This document shows positions 1-7,778 of a DNA stretch of 37,065 nucleotides, in pieces (positions within the stretch are counted from its first letter, which is position 1; every line of letters begins with the position of its first letter). Origin of the DNA: Phytohabitans maris (lineage in GTDB: Bacteria; Actinomycetota; Actinomycetes; Mycobacteriales; Micromonosporaceae); contig NZ_JAVHUY010000072.1 of NCBI RefSeq assembly GCF_031085175.1, positions 1 through 37,065 on the forward strand, in the 5' to 3' direction. The translations under genes and the position numbers were made by a program. The notes beneath the pieces were generated by a model, which was not told the origin of the DNA, did not search any database, and was given only the letters and a program-made list of their open reading frames with translations.

Positions 1-477
1 CATCCCGGTACGCCAGGTCAGTTCCGCCTGCGCCGCCTGCGTTTCGTGTTCGCGGCGGACGACCGCTTCGGCGTATTCGGGTATGCGCAGCAGGTCGGGT
101 ATCAACACCGCGTCGTAGCAGCGGATCTCTTCCGCCATCGATTCCAGCCACAAGGCGTCCAGCATCGACACATCCAGTTCGGGGGCGTTGAAATCGCCTT
201 CCCAGGCTGGCAGCCGGAACACGTCCCGTGCCAACCGCAACAGAAAATCGCGTTCGCCCGACTCGTACACGCTGTACAGATCGGCCAACGCCAGAACCTG
301 CGTGTAATGCGCCCGCCATTGCCCGTGCTCCAACAACCGGGCCGCACTAAAATCCACACCCACACACGCCGACACATGCCGCAACGTCAAACCCCGACCC
401 ACCCGCAAAACCCGCAACCGCTCACCCAACAACCGCGCCCGCAACGACGGCACAGACGGTTCGTTCATGCTCGGCAC
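1..477 (-). CDS. XRE-family regulator with DUF5753 domain, 3' part cut by window edge
   Basis: The minus-strand frame is open from its start to base 1, so the C-terminal part lies outside the window. The N-terminus (LRARLLGERLRVLRVG...) is a helix-turn-helix of the XRE type. It is followed by a stretch (residues about 70-150, with a FRLPAWEGDF segment) typical of the DUF5753 effector half found in actinobacterial Scr1-type regulators. GTG at 477 is chosen because a GGAGG lies at 488-484, six bases upstream. ATG at 468 is in frame but 15 bases from that site. In this family a small DUF397 protein is usually encoded next door; it is not visible here and could lie beyond base 1. Target unknown. 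Confidence 0.8.
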   Translation of the reverse strand, partial: MPSMNEPSVPSLRARLLGERLRVLRVGRGLTLRHVSACVGVDFSAARLLEHGQWRAHYTQVLALADLYSVYESGERDFLLRLARDVFRLPAWEGDFNAPELDVSMLDALWLESMAEEIRCYDAVLIPDLLRIPEYAEAVVRREHETQAAQAELTWRTGM

Positions 478-818
478 CGTCACCTCCCACTCCGGTCGTC
501 GCATATCTGCCGGGCCTCGACCTGGACCAAGCCCCGGGTTCTGCGCTCTCGTTTTGGTTGGGCAGGATCGTCGATGCCCGTCGGAAGCGGCACGTTTGCC
601 GGCGATCCCGCCCGGCACTCATCGCCGCAGCCTGTTGGCGGGTACGGCGGTGAGGTCATGGCGTCCATTCACCCCGGCGTGGTGCACCGGCCGCTAGGCC
701 GTTGGGGCGGACACGCACGCTGTCCGCATCGGGCCGCCATGGCTGCCTGGTCCCGCTTGCCGACGTTCGCGCTGTGATCAGATGGCAGGGTGGGGCATGA
801 TCGGGGCGAGGAGGCGGT
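478..818. other. Intergenic region between divergent XRE regulator and S9 hydrolase
   Basis: About 340 bases with no convincing gene. The region carries promoters for the divergent pair and the dyad GCGGACA-N7-TGTCCGC at 707-727. No recognisable terminator or RNA gene was seen. Confidence 0.6.
707..727. promoter_or_regulatory. Dyad GCGGACA-N7-TGTCCGC, copy 1 (upstream of S9 hydrolase)
   Basis: Perfect 7-bp inverted arms flank a 7-bp spacer, 91 bases before the GTG at 819. The same dyad plus eight following bases recurs at 3899-3927, in front of the glycosyltransferase operon, with only four differences over 29 positions. This suggests one regulator acts at both promoters. Confidence 0.6.
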
Positions 819-2558
819 GTGACACCAATGCTGACCGCTGAGCAGGTGGCCGAGGCCGGCACTTCGTTTGACTGGCTCACCGCGACCGATGGGGTCTTGT
901 ACTGGGTGGAATCATCGCCGCAGCTGGGGCGCGCCATCGTGATGAGCTGGCAGCTCGTGCACGGCTCCGCTGCCGTCCGGCGCAGCGACGTCGACGCTGC
1001 AAGCGTCGGCAGTAGCCTGCACGCCTACGGCGGTAGGCCCTACGCCGTCGTGCCATCGGGTATCGCCGTGGTGGACGCCTCGAACGGGCAGATCACGGGT
1101 GACGCGGTGCGGACCAACACCAAGCACGTCCATGGCGACCTGGACGGATCTGCGGCGGAGTTGCTCGGCGTGCGGGAGGACGACCGCGGGGACGAGTTGG
1201 TGAGCATCGGCCTTGCGACGACGGCCTCACGGACTCTGCGGTCGACGGACGGGTTCCTCGCCTCGCCGCGAGCGAAAGCGGATCGACTCGCCTGGGTGCA
1301 GTGGGACCGGGATGTGATGCCGTGGGACTCCTGCGAGGTATGGGTCGCTGACTGGCGGCCAGGTGGGCGGCTCGGTGAGCCCGTGCGGGTCGCGGGTGGA
1401 ACGGGTGAGTCGGCGTTCCAGCCGACGTGGGGACAGGACGGCTCGTTGTACTTCATGTCCGATCGTTCGGGCTGGTGGAACCTGTACCGCTGGCACGACG
1501 GCAACGTCGAGCCGGTGGCACCGATGGAGGCGGAGTGTGCGGCAGCGCCATGGGAGTCCGGGTATGCCAACTACGTCTTGCTGCCTGGCGGTCGGATCGG
1601 TATGACCGTCCAGCGTGGCCCGCGCCATGGTTTGGTGGTCGTGGAGCCTGGAGGTGAAGTGCGGCCGATCGACGTGCCGTACACCTTCATCAAGCCGTTT
1701 CTCGCGGCGGTGGGCGACCGGATCGCGTTGATCTGCGCCTCACCGACCCGCTCGCAGGAGATCGCGCTGGTCGCGACGGACGGCTCCAATGAGGTGGAAG
1801 TGATCCGGCGGGCGGCCAGTAAGCAGAGGCCGGTGGCAGTGCCGGAGGTGATTCGCATCGGCTCCGGCGGCGAGGTGACGGTGCTGTTCTATCCGCCAGC
1901 GGGCGGGAGCGGTCCAGCGCCGTTGATCGTCAGGGCGCATTCGGGTCCGACGTACGGCATGGACTATCGGCTGGACTGGGAGGTGCAGTTCTTCACCGCG
2001 CGAGGGTTCGGTGTCGCCGATGTCGACTACCACGGAAGTACCGGCTACGGACGAGAGTTCCGCACGGCGTTGGACGGTAGGTGGGGAACGGTTGACGTGG
2101 AGGACTGCCGCAATACCGCGCTGCACTTGCTCGCGACCGGCCGTGCCAGAGCGGATGCCGTGTTCATCTGCGGTGCCAGCGCCGGCGGCTACACCGCACT
2201 ACGTGCGGTGCGCGAGGACGGACCGTTCGCGCTCGCCGTGGCCCGCTCGGCGATCGTCGACCCGAACCGGTGGACCACGACCGCTCCCCGGTTCCAACGA
2301 CCACACGCGACTATCCTGACCCACGACGACGCCAAGATCGTGCCGCAGCAGATCCGGCGGCCGGTGCTGCTCATCCACGGTGACCGCGACGAGATCGCAC
2401 CGATCGAGGACGCGGTCGAACTGGCCAGCGCGCTGGCCAGCGGGCGGCTGCTGAGGTTGGACGGCGTCGGGCACTACCTGTCCGGTGCTGCCCTCGCCGC
2501 AGCCTTGGACGCGGAACTCGGCGCGTATATGAAGGTGCTCAGCGACTGTGCGGAGTGA
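819..2558 (+). CDS. S9-family (prolyl oligopeptidase-like) serine hydrolase
   Basis: The 579-residue protein has a seven-blade-type beta-propeller N-terminal half, including a WDxDxxPW-like region and a SDRSGWWNLY blade. The C-terminal half (about 340-579) is an alpha/beta-hydrolase of the peptidase S9 family. The visible catalytic triad is Ser454 in GASAGGY, Asp524 in HGDRDE and His552 in GVGHY. There is no signal peptide, so it is probably a cytoplasmic peptidase or acylaminoacyl hydrolase; the substrate cannot be read from sequence. GTG is chosen as start because GAGGAGG sits four bases upstream; an in-frame ATG follows at codon 4. Its 3' end overlaps the convergent regulator gene by 20 bases. 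It shares an upstream dyad with the operon starting at 3966, which hints at a common role or regulator. Confidence 0.88.
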   Translation: MTPMLTAEQVAEAGTSFDWLTATDGVLYWVESSPQLGRAIVMSWQLVHGSAAVRRSDVDAASVGSSLHAYGGRPYAVVPSGIAVVDASNGQITGDAVRTNTKHVHGDLDGSAAELLGVREDDRGDELVSIGLATTASRTLRSTDGFLASPRAKADRLAWVQWDRDVMPWDSCEVWVADWRPGGRLGEPVRVAGGTGESAFQPTWGQDGSLYFMSDRSGWWNLYRWHDGNVEPVAPMEAECAAAPWESGYANYVLLPGGRIGMTVQRGPRHGLVVVEPGGEVRPIDVPYTFIKPFLAAVGDRIALICASPTRSQEIALVATDGSNEVEVIRRAASKQRPVAVPEVIRIGSGGEVTVLFYPPAGGSGPAPLIVRAHSGPTYGMDYRLDWEVQFFTARGFGVADVDYHGSTGYGREFRTALDGRWGTVDVEDCRNTALHLLATGRARADAVFICGASAGGYTALRAVREDGPFALAVARSAIVDPNRWTTTAPRFQRPHATILTHDDAKIVPQQIRRPVLLIHGDRDEIAPIEDAVELASALASGRLLRLDGVGHYLSGAALAAALDAELGAYMKVLSDCAE

Positions 2559-3807
2559 CGAGCGTCGGCAGTCTGGTGTGGACGTACTCGGCTAGGTCTC
2601 GCACCTCGGGCAGGTCGGCGTGGGGCTGCAGTTCGGCCATCATGAGGCCAATCCGGTGGGCGCTGCGGAACGATGCGAGGCCGGCGGCGTGGTCGACGGC
2701 TCGGCGGCCGACCGCGCAGGCGTGTTCGATCTGGCGGGCGCGGGCCAGCGAAGCGGCGTGCAGCGCAGTGTCGATGGCGAGCCGGCGCGCTCGGCTGGGT
2801 TCGAGGAGCGTGACGGCTTGGGTCGCTTCCCGTTGGGCGAGTTCGTGCAGGCCGAGGTCGAAGAAGCAGTGTGCTTTCTCGTCGGCCAGGTCGGCTTCGC
2901 CGAAGTACCGGATCCAGGCCGGTTCGTCCTCGGGCTTGCCGCGGGCCAGGTCAGCCTCGACCTGGAGTAGCGCGGCGGCGCAGGCGGCTTCGTCGCCACG
3001 CCTGGCATGCGCGCGGGCGAGTACCGCGCGGAAGGTTGCCCGTACGACCGGTGTGATTTGGTGCTCGGTTCCGCGCAGTGCGGCGGCGGCCAAACGGGCG
3101 GCCTGATCGGGGTCGCCGCAGTGCAGCGCGAGGTGGGCGAGGCTGACCGCGATCAGGTAACCACCGTAGAGGCGGTCGCCGACGCCGGTCACGATCTCCA
3201 GCGCGCGCAGGTAGTGGCGTTGGGCCCGGCCGTCAGCACCGAGGTCGACGGCCTCGTAGCCGGCGAGTTCCAGAAAGCCGGCCGCGACCGCCGGTGCTCG
3301 GGCGATCAGCGTGTCGAGGTCGCTGTCGAGGACCGCGGCCAGGTCTGGGTAGGTGTGTCCGGCGCCGTGGACGTGGTCGACGCCGCGCAGTTGACCGAGC
3401 TTCTCGGCGGCGGCGCTGGCGATCTCGTCGTCGCCACGGTACCGGCGGGCATCGTGTGTGGAGGCGAGCAGCCAGTCCAGCACCGGTCGATCGGTCGCCT
3501 CGGACCGGAATACGGACGATCCCGCAGCGTCTCGGGACAGGCGAAGACGGCGTTCGCGTTCGAGCATTGGCCATAGCCGGCGCAGCGCTCCGCCTGCGGA
3601 AAGCGCGTCGTCACAGCGGTTGACCAACTCTTCGGCGGGCATCCGTTCGGCGGCTTCGATTTTGCGGATCAGATCCTTGTGGACGAAGATCAGCTTGCCG
3701 AGGTCGGCCTGGGACATGCCGAGGGTCTGGCGCAGCCGGCGTACCTCCGCGCCGAAAAAGTGCAGCACGGATCGTGTCGGCTCCAGTTCTTTCGGGATCT
3801 GTCCCAT
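2539..3807 (-). CDS. XRE-family regulator with long helical repeat (TPR-like) domain
   Basis: A helix-turn-helix of the XRE class occupies residues about 18-75, with the core GMSQADLGKLIFVHKDLIRK. A long alanine-rich alpha-helical region follows (about 130-422) whose spacing resembles tetratricopeptide-type repeats. Such proteins are typical actinobacterial regulators that often sit beside the genes they control. ATG at 3807 is chosen because it precedes the conserved ELEPTRSVLHFFGAEVRRLR segment. ATG at 3834 is also possible and would give 431 residues. The frame stays open to 3921, but that extension does not look coding. The gene diverges from the five-gene operon at 3966, so it is the obvious candidate regulator of that operon. 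No effector domain of known ligand was recognised. Confidence 0.85.
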   Translation of the reverse strand: MGQIPKELEPTRSVLHFFGAEVRRLRQTLGMSQADLGKLIFVHKDLIRKIEAAERMPAEELVNRCDDALSAGGALRRLWPMLERERRLRLSRDAAGSSVFRSEATDRPVLDWLLASTHDARRYRGDDEIASAAAEKLGQLRGVDHVHGAGHTYPDLAAVLDSDLDTLIARAPAVAAGFLELAGYEAVDLGADGRAQRHYLRALEIVTGVGDRLYGGYLIAVSLAHLALHCGDPDQAARLAAAALRGTEHQITPVVRATFRAVLARAHARRGDEAACAAALLQVEADLARGKPEDEPAWIRYFGEADLADEKAHCFFDLGLHELAQREATQAVTLLEPSRARRLAIDTALHAASLARARQIEHACAVGRRAVDHAAGLASFRSAHRIGLMMAELQPHADLPEVRDLAEYVHTRLPTLVTPHSR

Positions 3808-3850
3808 TGTCACCGCTGTCCGAGGTTGCTGCATTGTGGCCTGTGAATGC

Positions 3851-3863
3851 TGATTGTCAATCA
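3851..3863. promoter_or_regulatory. Perfect palindrome TGATTG-T-CAATCA, candidate operator
   Basis: A 13-bp perfect palindrome (6-1-6) lies in the divergent promoter region, 44 bases upstream of the XRE start at 3807 and 103 bases before the operon start. It is unusually AT-rich for this DNA. It is a plausible binding site for the divergent XRE regulator; this is inference. Confidence 0.45.
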
Positions 3864-3898
3864 AATCCCGGACGGCCGGCAACGCCCCAAACCACCAT

Positions 3899-3919
3899 GC
3901 GGACACGCGGACTGTCCGC
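3899..3919. promoter_or_regulatory. Dyad GCGGACA-N7-TGTCCGC, copy 2 (upstream of nucleotide-modification operon)
   Basis: Second copy of the dyad at 707-727, with identical 7-bp arms and the same 7-bp spacer length, 46 bases before the operon's first ATG. A small hairpin (CCCTGC-N6-GCAGGG, 3927-3944) follows it in the leader. Confidence 0.6.
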
Positions 3920-3965
3920 ATCCGGCCCCTGCCCGGAAGCAGGGTCTGTTGGGTGTCCTCGATGT

Positions 3966-4985
3966 ATGCGAATCGGCTACAGCATGTGGGGCTTCCTCGG
4001 CGACGGGATCGCCGACACCCCGGACGGCGCGCGTGCCTACCGCCGCCCGTTCATCGACGGGTTGGTCTCGACAGGGCATGAAGTCGTGCTCCTCCAGATC
4101 AACCGCGACCTTTATGAGGCGGGTGAGGACCTGCGTGACCGGTACCGCTGGCACATGGGCTTTCCGGACCTCGATGCGCTGATCTTCGAGTGGCGGTGGC
4201 CTTTGCTCGGCCGCAACACCACCCGCTGCGGCAGCGTCGGGCACACCTGCGACCTGCACAGGCAGACTGACCTGTTCGGCCGCTACACGTCAGCCGGCAC
4301 ACCAACGTTGGTGTGGGACCTTGACCGGCAGTTGGCGGCCGACGATCGGTGTCGGCGCCTGCCGAACGTGGTGGTGGGCGAGTTTGCCCTCCAACTCACC
4401 CCGGGAGCGGAGGGCCTTTACTGTCCCGTACCCGACGATCTGCTGGACGCGGCGAACCCGAAACGACTCGCGGCGGCCGACCGGCCGACACCGTTGGTAT
4501 ATGTCGGTAACCAGTACGACCGCGACGAGGCGTTCGACCGCTACTTCGCCCCGGCCGCCGCGACGGTCCCACACAGGGTTGCCGGGAAGTGGTCCCGTAC
4601 AGGGGCGTGGCCCGACGTCACCTTCACCGGCCGCTGCGGCTTCGCCGAGGTCGAGCAGATCCACCGCGCCGCGTTGGCGACAGTGTTGTTGCTGCCGGAG
4701 CGGTACGCGGCGGTCGGGCACATGACGTCTCGCTGGTTCGAGGCACTGCTGGCCGGCTGCCTGCCACTGGTGCCGACCGAGATCCACGGCGTGGAGGCCT
4801 ACGCGCCACCGCAGCTGCGGGTCAACGACGGCCACGAGGTGATCGAGAAACTGGCCTGGCTACGGTCCATCGCCGGCACCACTGAACACGCCGACCTCAT
4901 CGCCGCATGCCTGGGCTACGTGGAGCCGTTTCGCTGCTCAGCCCAGGTCGCGACCGCCGTTAAGCTCTTGGAGGCGCTGTCGTGA
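3966..4985 (+). CDS. GT-B fold glycosyltransferase, first gene of the operon
   Basis: A 339-residue protein with a Rossmann-like N-terminus (MRIGYSMWGFLGDG). Its C-terminal half carries RWFEALLAGCLPLV, with Glu259 matching the nucleotide-sugar-binding acidic residue of GT-B enzymes of the CgeB/Glyco_trans_1_2 type. It probably transfers a sugar from a nucleotide donor to a small molecule or modified base; donor and acceptor cannot be read. ATG at 3966 is the first start in a frame that resembles the family; the upstream extension does not look coding. The Shine-Dalgarno sequence is weak. The stop codon overlaps the next gene's GTG (GTGA), so the two are translationally coupled. Coupling to a predicted hydroxymethylase suggests that the sugar goes onto a hydroxymethyl group, by analogy with T4 DNA glucosylation; this is inference. 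Confidence 0.75.
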   Translation: MRIGYSMWGFLGDGIADTPDGARAYRRPFIDGLVSTGHEVVLLQINRDLYEAGEDLRDRYRWHMGFPDLDALIFEWRWPLLGRNTTRCGSVGHTCDLHRQTDLFGRYTSAGTPTLVWDLDRQLAADDRCRRLPNVVVGEFALQLTPGAEGLYCPVPDDLLDAANPKRLAAADRPTPLVYVGNQYDRDEAFDRYFAPAAATVPHRVAGKWSRTGAWPDVTFTGRCGFAEVEQIHRAALATVLLLPERYAAVGHMTSRWFEALLAGCLPLVPTEIHGVEAYAPPQLRVNDGHEVIEKLAWLRSIAGTTEHADLIAACLGYVEPFRCSAQVATAVKLLEALS

Positions 4986-5980
4986 TCACCGGACCGACCT
5001 TTGCCACCTTCACCGACGCCTACCTGGCGGTGCTCGGCGACATCTACCACCGGCCCAGCTACTCCACATCCACGCGCGGTAAGACAGCGATCGAGGCGAT
5101 CAACGTCAGCTTCACCATCGCCAATCCGGTCGCCCGGACGCCGTACCTGGCCGCCCGCCGGGCGAACGTCGTGTTCAACCACGCCGAAGCGCTGTGGTAC
5201 CTGTCCGGCCGCGACGATCTCGACATGATCGCTCACTACGCCTCCCGGCTGCGTGGCCTCTCCACGGACGGGAAGGCGTTGACCGGCACCGCGTACGGGC
5301 CACGGCTGTTCGGGCCGTCTGATCTGGACGGGCTCAGCCAGTTTGACCGGGTGCTCAACCTGCTGCGAACCGACCGGGACACCAAGCGCGCCGCGATGCT
5401 CGTCATGCGGCCGGACGAGCTGGCCGACCCCGGCAACCCGGACGTGGCCTGCACCCTTGCCCTGCAGTTCATGCTTCGCAGTGGCCGGCTGCACGTCACC
5501 GCGTACATGCGTGGCAACGACGCCATGATCGGTCTGCTCGGCGACACCTTCGCGTTTACCTTCATCCAGGAGCTCGCCGCCCGCCTCCTCGGCGTCGAAG
5601 TCGGCGCCTACGCCCACCACGTCGGGTCGATGCACATCAACGCACTTAACATTCCGGCGGTCGAAGGCATCCTGGCCGAGCAGACCGTGCACGTCTTCCC
5701 GCATGCCGCGATGCCAGCCGGAACCAGCTGGGCGGACCTGGACGCTGTCCTGGACTGGGAGCAGCGACTCCGCTCCAACCAGGACACCTTCTCGCCCGAT
5801 CGCGTAGACCTCGACGCGTACTGGCGGGAGGTCATCGGTCTGTTTGAGGTGCACCGGCAGATTACCCACTATCCCGACCGGCCGGTCACCACCGACGCCC
5901 TTGCCCTGCTCCGTCCCAGCCACCGGTGGCTGATCGAGCAGCGCTGGCCAGCCAGGATGCCGGCGGCGGTGTCGCCATGA
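4982..5980 (+). CDS. Thymidylate-synthase-fold enzyme, predicted (d)CMP hydroxymethylase
   Basis: A 332-residue member of the thymidylate synthase/dCMP hydroxymethylase family (PF00303). Landmarks are Glu69 in EALWYLSG, an Arg-rich phosphate loop near DTKRAAML, the nucleophile Cys157 in ACTLALQF, Asp180 in MRGND, and His218 in GSMHIN. Thymidylate synthases have Asn in the GLPFN motif that reads uracil; here it is GLLGD, with Asp188. Phage T4 dCMP hydroxymethylase uses Glu60, Cys148 and Asp179, and all three align here with the same +9 offset. The MilA enzyme of mildiomycin synthesis is another member that hydroxymethylates a cytidine nucleotide. The likely reaction is therefore methylene-tetrahydrofolate-dependent 5-hydroxymethylation of CMP or dCMP. 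It overlaps both neighbours (GTGA and ATGA junctions). Cytosine specificity is inferred from one residue. Confidence 0.8.
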   Translation: MITGPTFATFTDAYLAVLGDIYHRPSYSTSTRGKTAIEAINVSFTIANPVARTPYLAARRANVVFNHAEALWYLSGRDDLDMIAHYASRLRGLSTDGKALTGTAYGPRLFGPSDLDGLSQFDRVLNLLRTDRDTKRAAMLVMRPDELADPGNPDVACTLALQFMLRSGRLHVTAYMRGNDAMIGLLGDTFAFTFIQELAARLLGVEVGAYAHHVGSMHINALNIPAVEGILAEQTVHVFPHAAMPAGTSWADLDAVLDWEQRLRSNQDTFSPDRVDLDAYWREVIGLFEVHRQITHYPDRPVTTDALALLRPSHRWLIEQRWPARMPAAVSP

Positions 5981-6501
5981 CCACCACGGTGGATGTGGAT
6001 TGGACCCGCTGGACCGTCGTGCTGCTCAAACCCGACTGCGTCGCCCGCGGCCTAGTCGAACCGGTGCTCACCTGGGTCAGCACCGAAGTCAGCCTCGTCG
6101 ATCAGCGCCTCGTAACACCGACCGAGGAGCAGATCTTCGCCCACTACGCCGACCTGCTCACCACCCGCCGTCACCACTTCACCTGGGTCGATGTCGCCGC
6201 CGACCTTCGCCGTACCTACGTCGGCCAGCCGGTCGGCATCGCCCTGGGCCACGGTCCCAACGCCGCACCCCGGCTGCGCGATCTGCTCGGCCACTTCGAT
6301 CCCAGCCATGCCGGGCTACTGACCATCCGTGGCCGCTTCGGCCAGGACTCCCTGCGTAAAGCCCAGGCCGAGGGGCGGCTGATCGCGAACGTCATCCACG
6401 CCTCCGACAACCCCGCCGGCGCCAAACGCGAGTTCGGCATCTGGTACGGCGCAACCCTCCGGCATCTGCTCGTCCCCGAAGGAGATTCCCATGGCCGCTG
6501 A
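5977..6501 (+). CDS. Nucleoside diphosphate kinase-like protein
   Basis: A 174-residue NDK-fold protein with the family's hallmarks: Lys18 in LLKPD, the TIRGRFG segment around residues 117-122, Asn138, and the phospho-accepting His141 in NVIHASD. It is longer than housekeeping NDKs (about 140 residues), because of an N-terminal extension and a longer middle part. The motif reads HASD instead of the usual HGSD. It probably phosphorylates the modified nucleotide to the triphosphate, or regenerates sugar-nucleotide donors. As it is embedded in this operon it is a dedicated paralogue and not the general NDK. The ATG overlaps the previous stop codon as ATGA. The 3' end overlaps the radical SAM start by 11 bases. 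Confidence 0.82.
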   Translation: MTTTVDVDWTRWTVVLLKPDCVARGLVEPVLTWVSTEVSLVDQRLVTPTEEQIFAHYADLLTTRRHHFTWVDVAADLRRTYVGQPVGIALGHGPNAAPRLRDLLGHFDPSHAGLLTIRGRFGQDSLRKAQAEGRLIANVIHASDNPAGAKREFGIWYGATLRHLLVPEGDSHGR

Positions 6502-7735
6502 AGCGCTCGATGTCCGTAGCGGACCCCGAGCCCTGCCGCTCCTGAGCGACCAGGCCAGGGCCCAGCTCGACCCGTACATGGCGTTGATCGTCGGCTACCG
6601 CAAGTCCGGACTCAGCCTGAACCACATCATCGGTTGCCCGCTCGACTGCGGTTACTGCGTGCGCCACTTCTGGGGCAACTTCGACGTCAAGATCCCTCAC
6701 CTGCTCTGCAACACCCACGAGGCGATCGAGCAGTTGGTCAACCACCACGCGTTCCAGCCGCACATCACGCCGATCCAGCTGTTCAACAAGGCCACCGACC
6801 CATTCCTGCCCGGCGTCAAGCCGCACCTGTTCCAGGTCCTGCACGCCCTCGACCAACGCGGGTACACCAACCACGTTCTGATCATCACCAGGTTCAAGGT
6901 CACCGCCGCGGACATGGCCGAGCTGGAGACACTGCGACACCCGCGGGTCACACTGCTGTTCACGTACTCCGGCATCACCGATCCACGCGTCGAGCCGATC
7001 GCCAGGAGCGAGATCACCGTCAACTCGATCCGTACCGCGGCGGCGCGAAAGAAACGGACCGGCGTGGTGCTCTACTGGCGGCCGATCGTGCCGGGATGGA
7101 ACGACGCCCCCGACACCATGGCTGCCGTGCTCGACGTCGGCCGGGATGTCGACGCGATCGTGTTCACCGGCTACTACCACAAGCCCGAGAACGCCGGCTA
7201 CCTGCGCGAACGCGGCATTGACGTACCCTACGCGGAGGACTACGCGCGCCGGAAGGTGATGCCCGCCGAGCTGGACGCTCGGGTCGTCGCGGCGTGGCGC
7301 GCGTCCGGCGTCCCCACGCCGCTGTTCCGCAAGACCTCCTGCGGGGTTGCCTTCGCCCACGACGCGCCGGACTACAACGGACACTGGGGCGTCCGCGAAC
7401 TCTGCGACATCTGCCCGGCCGCCCAGCAGCGGCGCTGCATGGATGACTACCGCGAGCCCACCCCGGCTGATATGGACGCCGTACTCGCCCAACTCGGCTA
7501 CACCACCGACTACGTCATCGACGACGGGCACGTCTGGACCCACGGGCTCGGTGAGCAACGCCGGTACGCGATCCAGCACACATTGCGGCACCAGATCTGG
7601 GAGCTCGACCAGCCGCACTACCTCCACGCTCACGGCCGCTCCCTGCACGGCCACATCCCCGACGCCAACCAGGTCGCTGCCCTCGCCGACGTCCGCGCCA
7701 CGTTCGAGGACGCAGCGCGGTACGAAGACGACTGA
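6491..7735 (+). CDS. Radical SAM enzyme with second C-terminal cysteine cluster
   Basis: The 414-residue protein has the radical SAM motif CX3CX2C at Cys49, Cys53 and Cys56 (GCPLDCGYC). It is preceded by NHIIG, as in spore-photoproduct-lyase-like members. A further set, Cys284, Cys305, Cys308 and Cys316, could bind an auxiliary Fe-S cluster or zinc. GGAG at 6481-6484 precedes the ATG. The enzyme generates a 5'-deoxyadenosyl radical; the substrate is unknown. Neighbouring genes for hydroxymethylation, phosphorylation and glycosylation point to a nucleotide, nucleoside or DNA base. Repair-type photoproduct lyase activity is an alternative, given the resemblance around the cluster motif and the downstream exonuclease. 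I am sure of the superfamily and not of the reaction. Confidence 0.85.
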   Translation: MAAEALDVRSGPRALPLLSDQARAQLDPYMALIVGYRKSGLSLNHIIGCPLDCGYCVRHFWGNFDVKIPHLLCNTHEAIEQLVNHHAFQPHITPIQLFNKATDPFLPGVKPHLFQVLHALDQRGYTNHVLIITRFKVTAADMAELETLRHPRVTLLFTYSGITDPRVEPIARSEITVNSIRTAAARKKRTGVVLYWRPIVPGWNDAPDTMAAVLDVGRDVDAIVFTGYYHKPENAGYLRERGIDVPYAEDYARRKVMPAELDARVVAAWRASGVPTPLFRKTSCGVAFAHDAPDYNGHWGVRELCDICPAAQQRRCMDDYREPTPADMDAVLAQLGYTTDYVIDDGHVWTHGLGEQRRYAIQHTLRHQIWELDQPHYLHAHGRSLHGHIPDANQVAALADVRATFEDAARYEDD

Positions 7736-7778
7736 GTACAGACGTGGCAAGTGGCAGACTCGGGCCGGAGGTGAACAG

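Noticed and set aside
819-2558. Assignment of the S9 protein as a tricorn or specific dipeptidyl peptidase
   Set aside because: Only the fold and catalytic triad are visible; substrate-determining residues could not be assigned.
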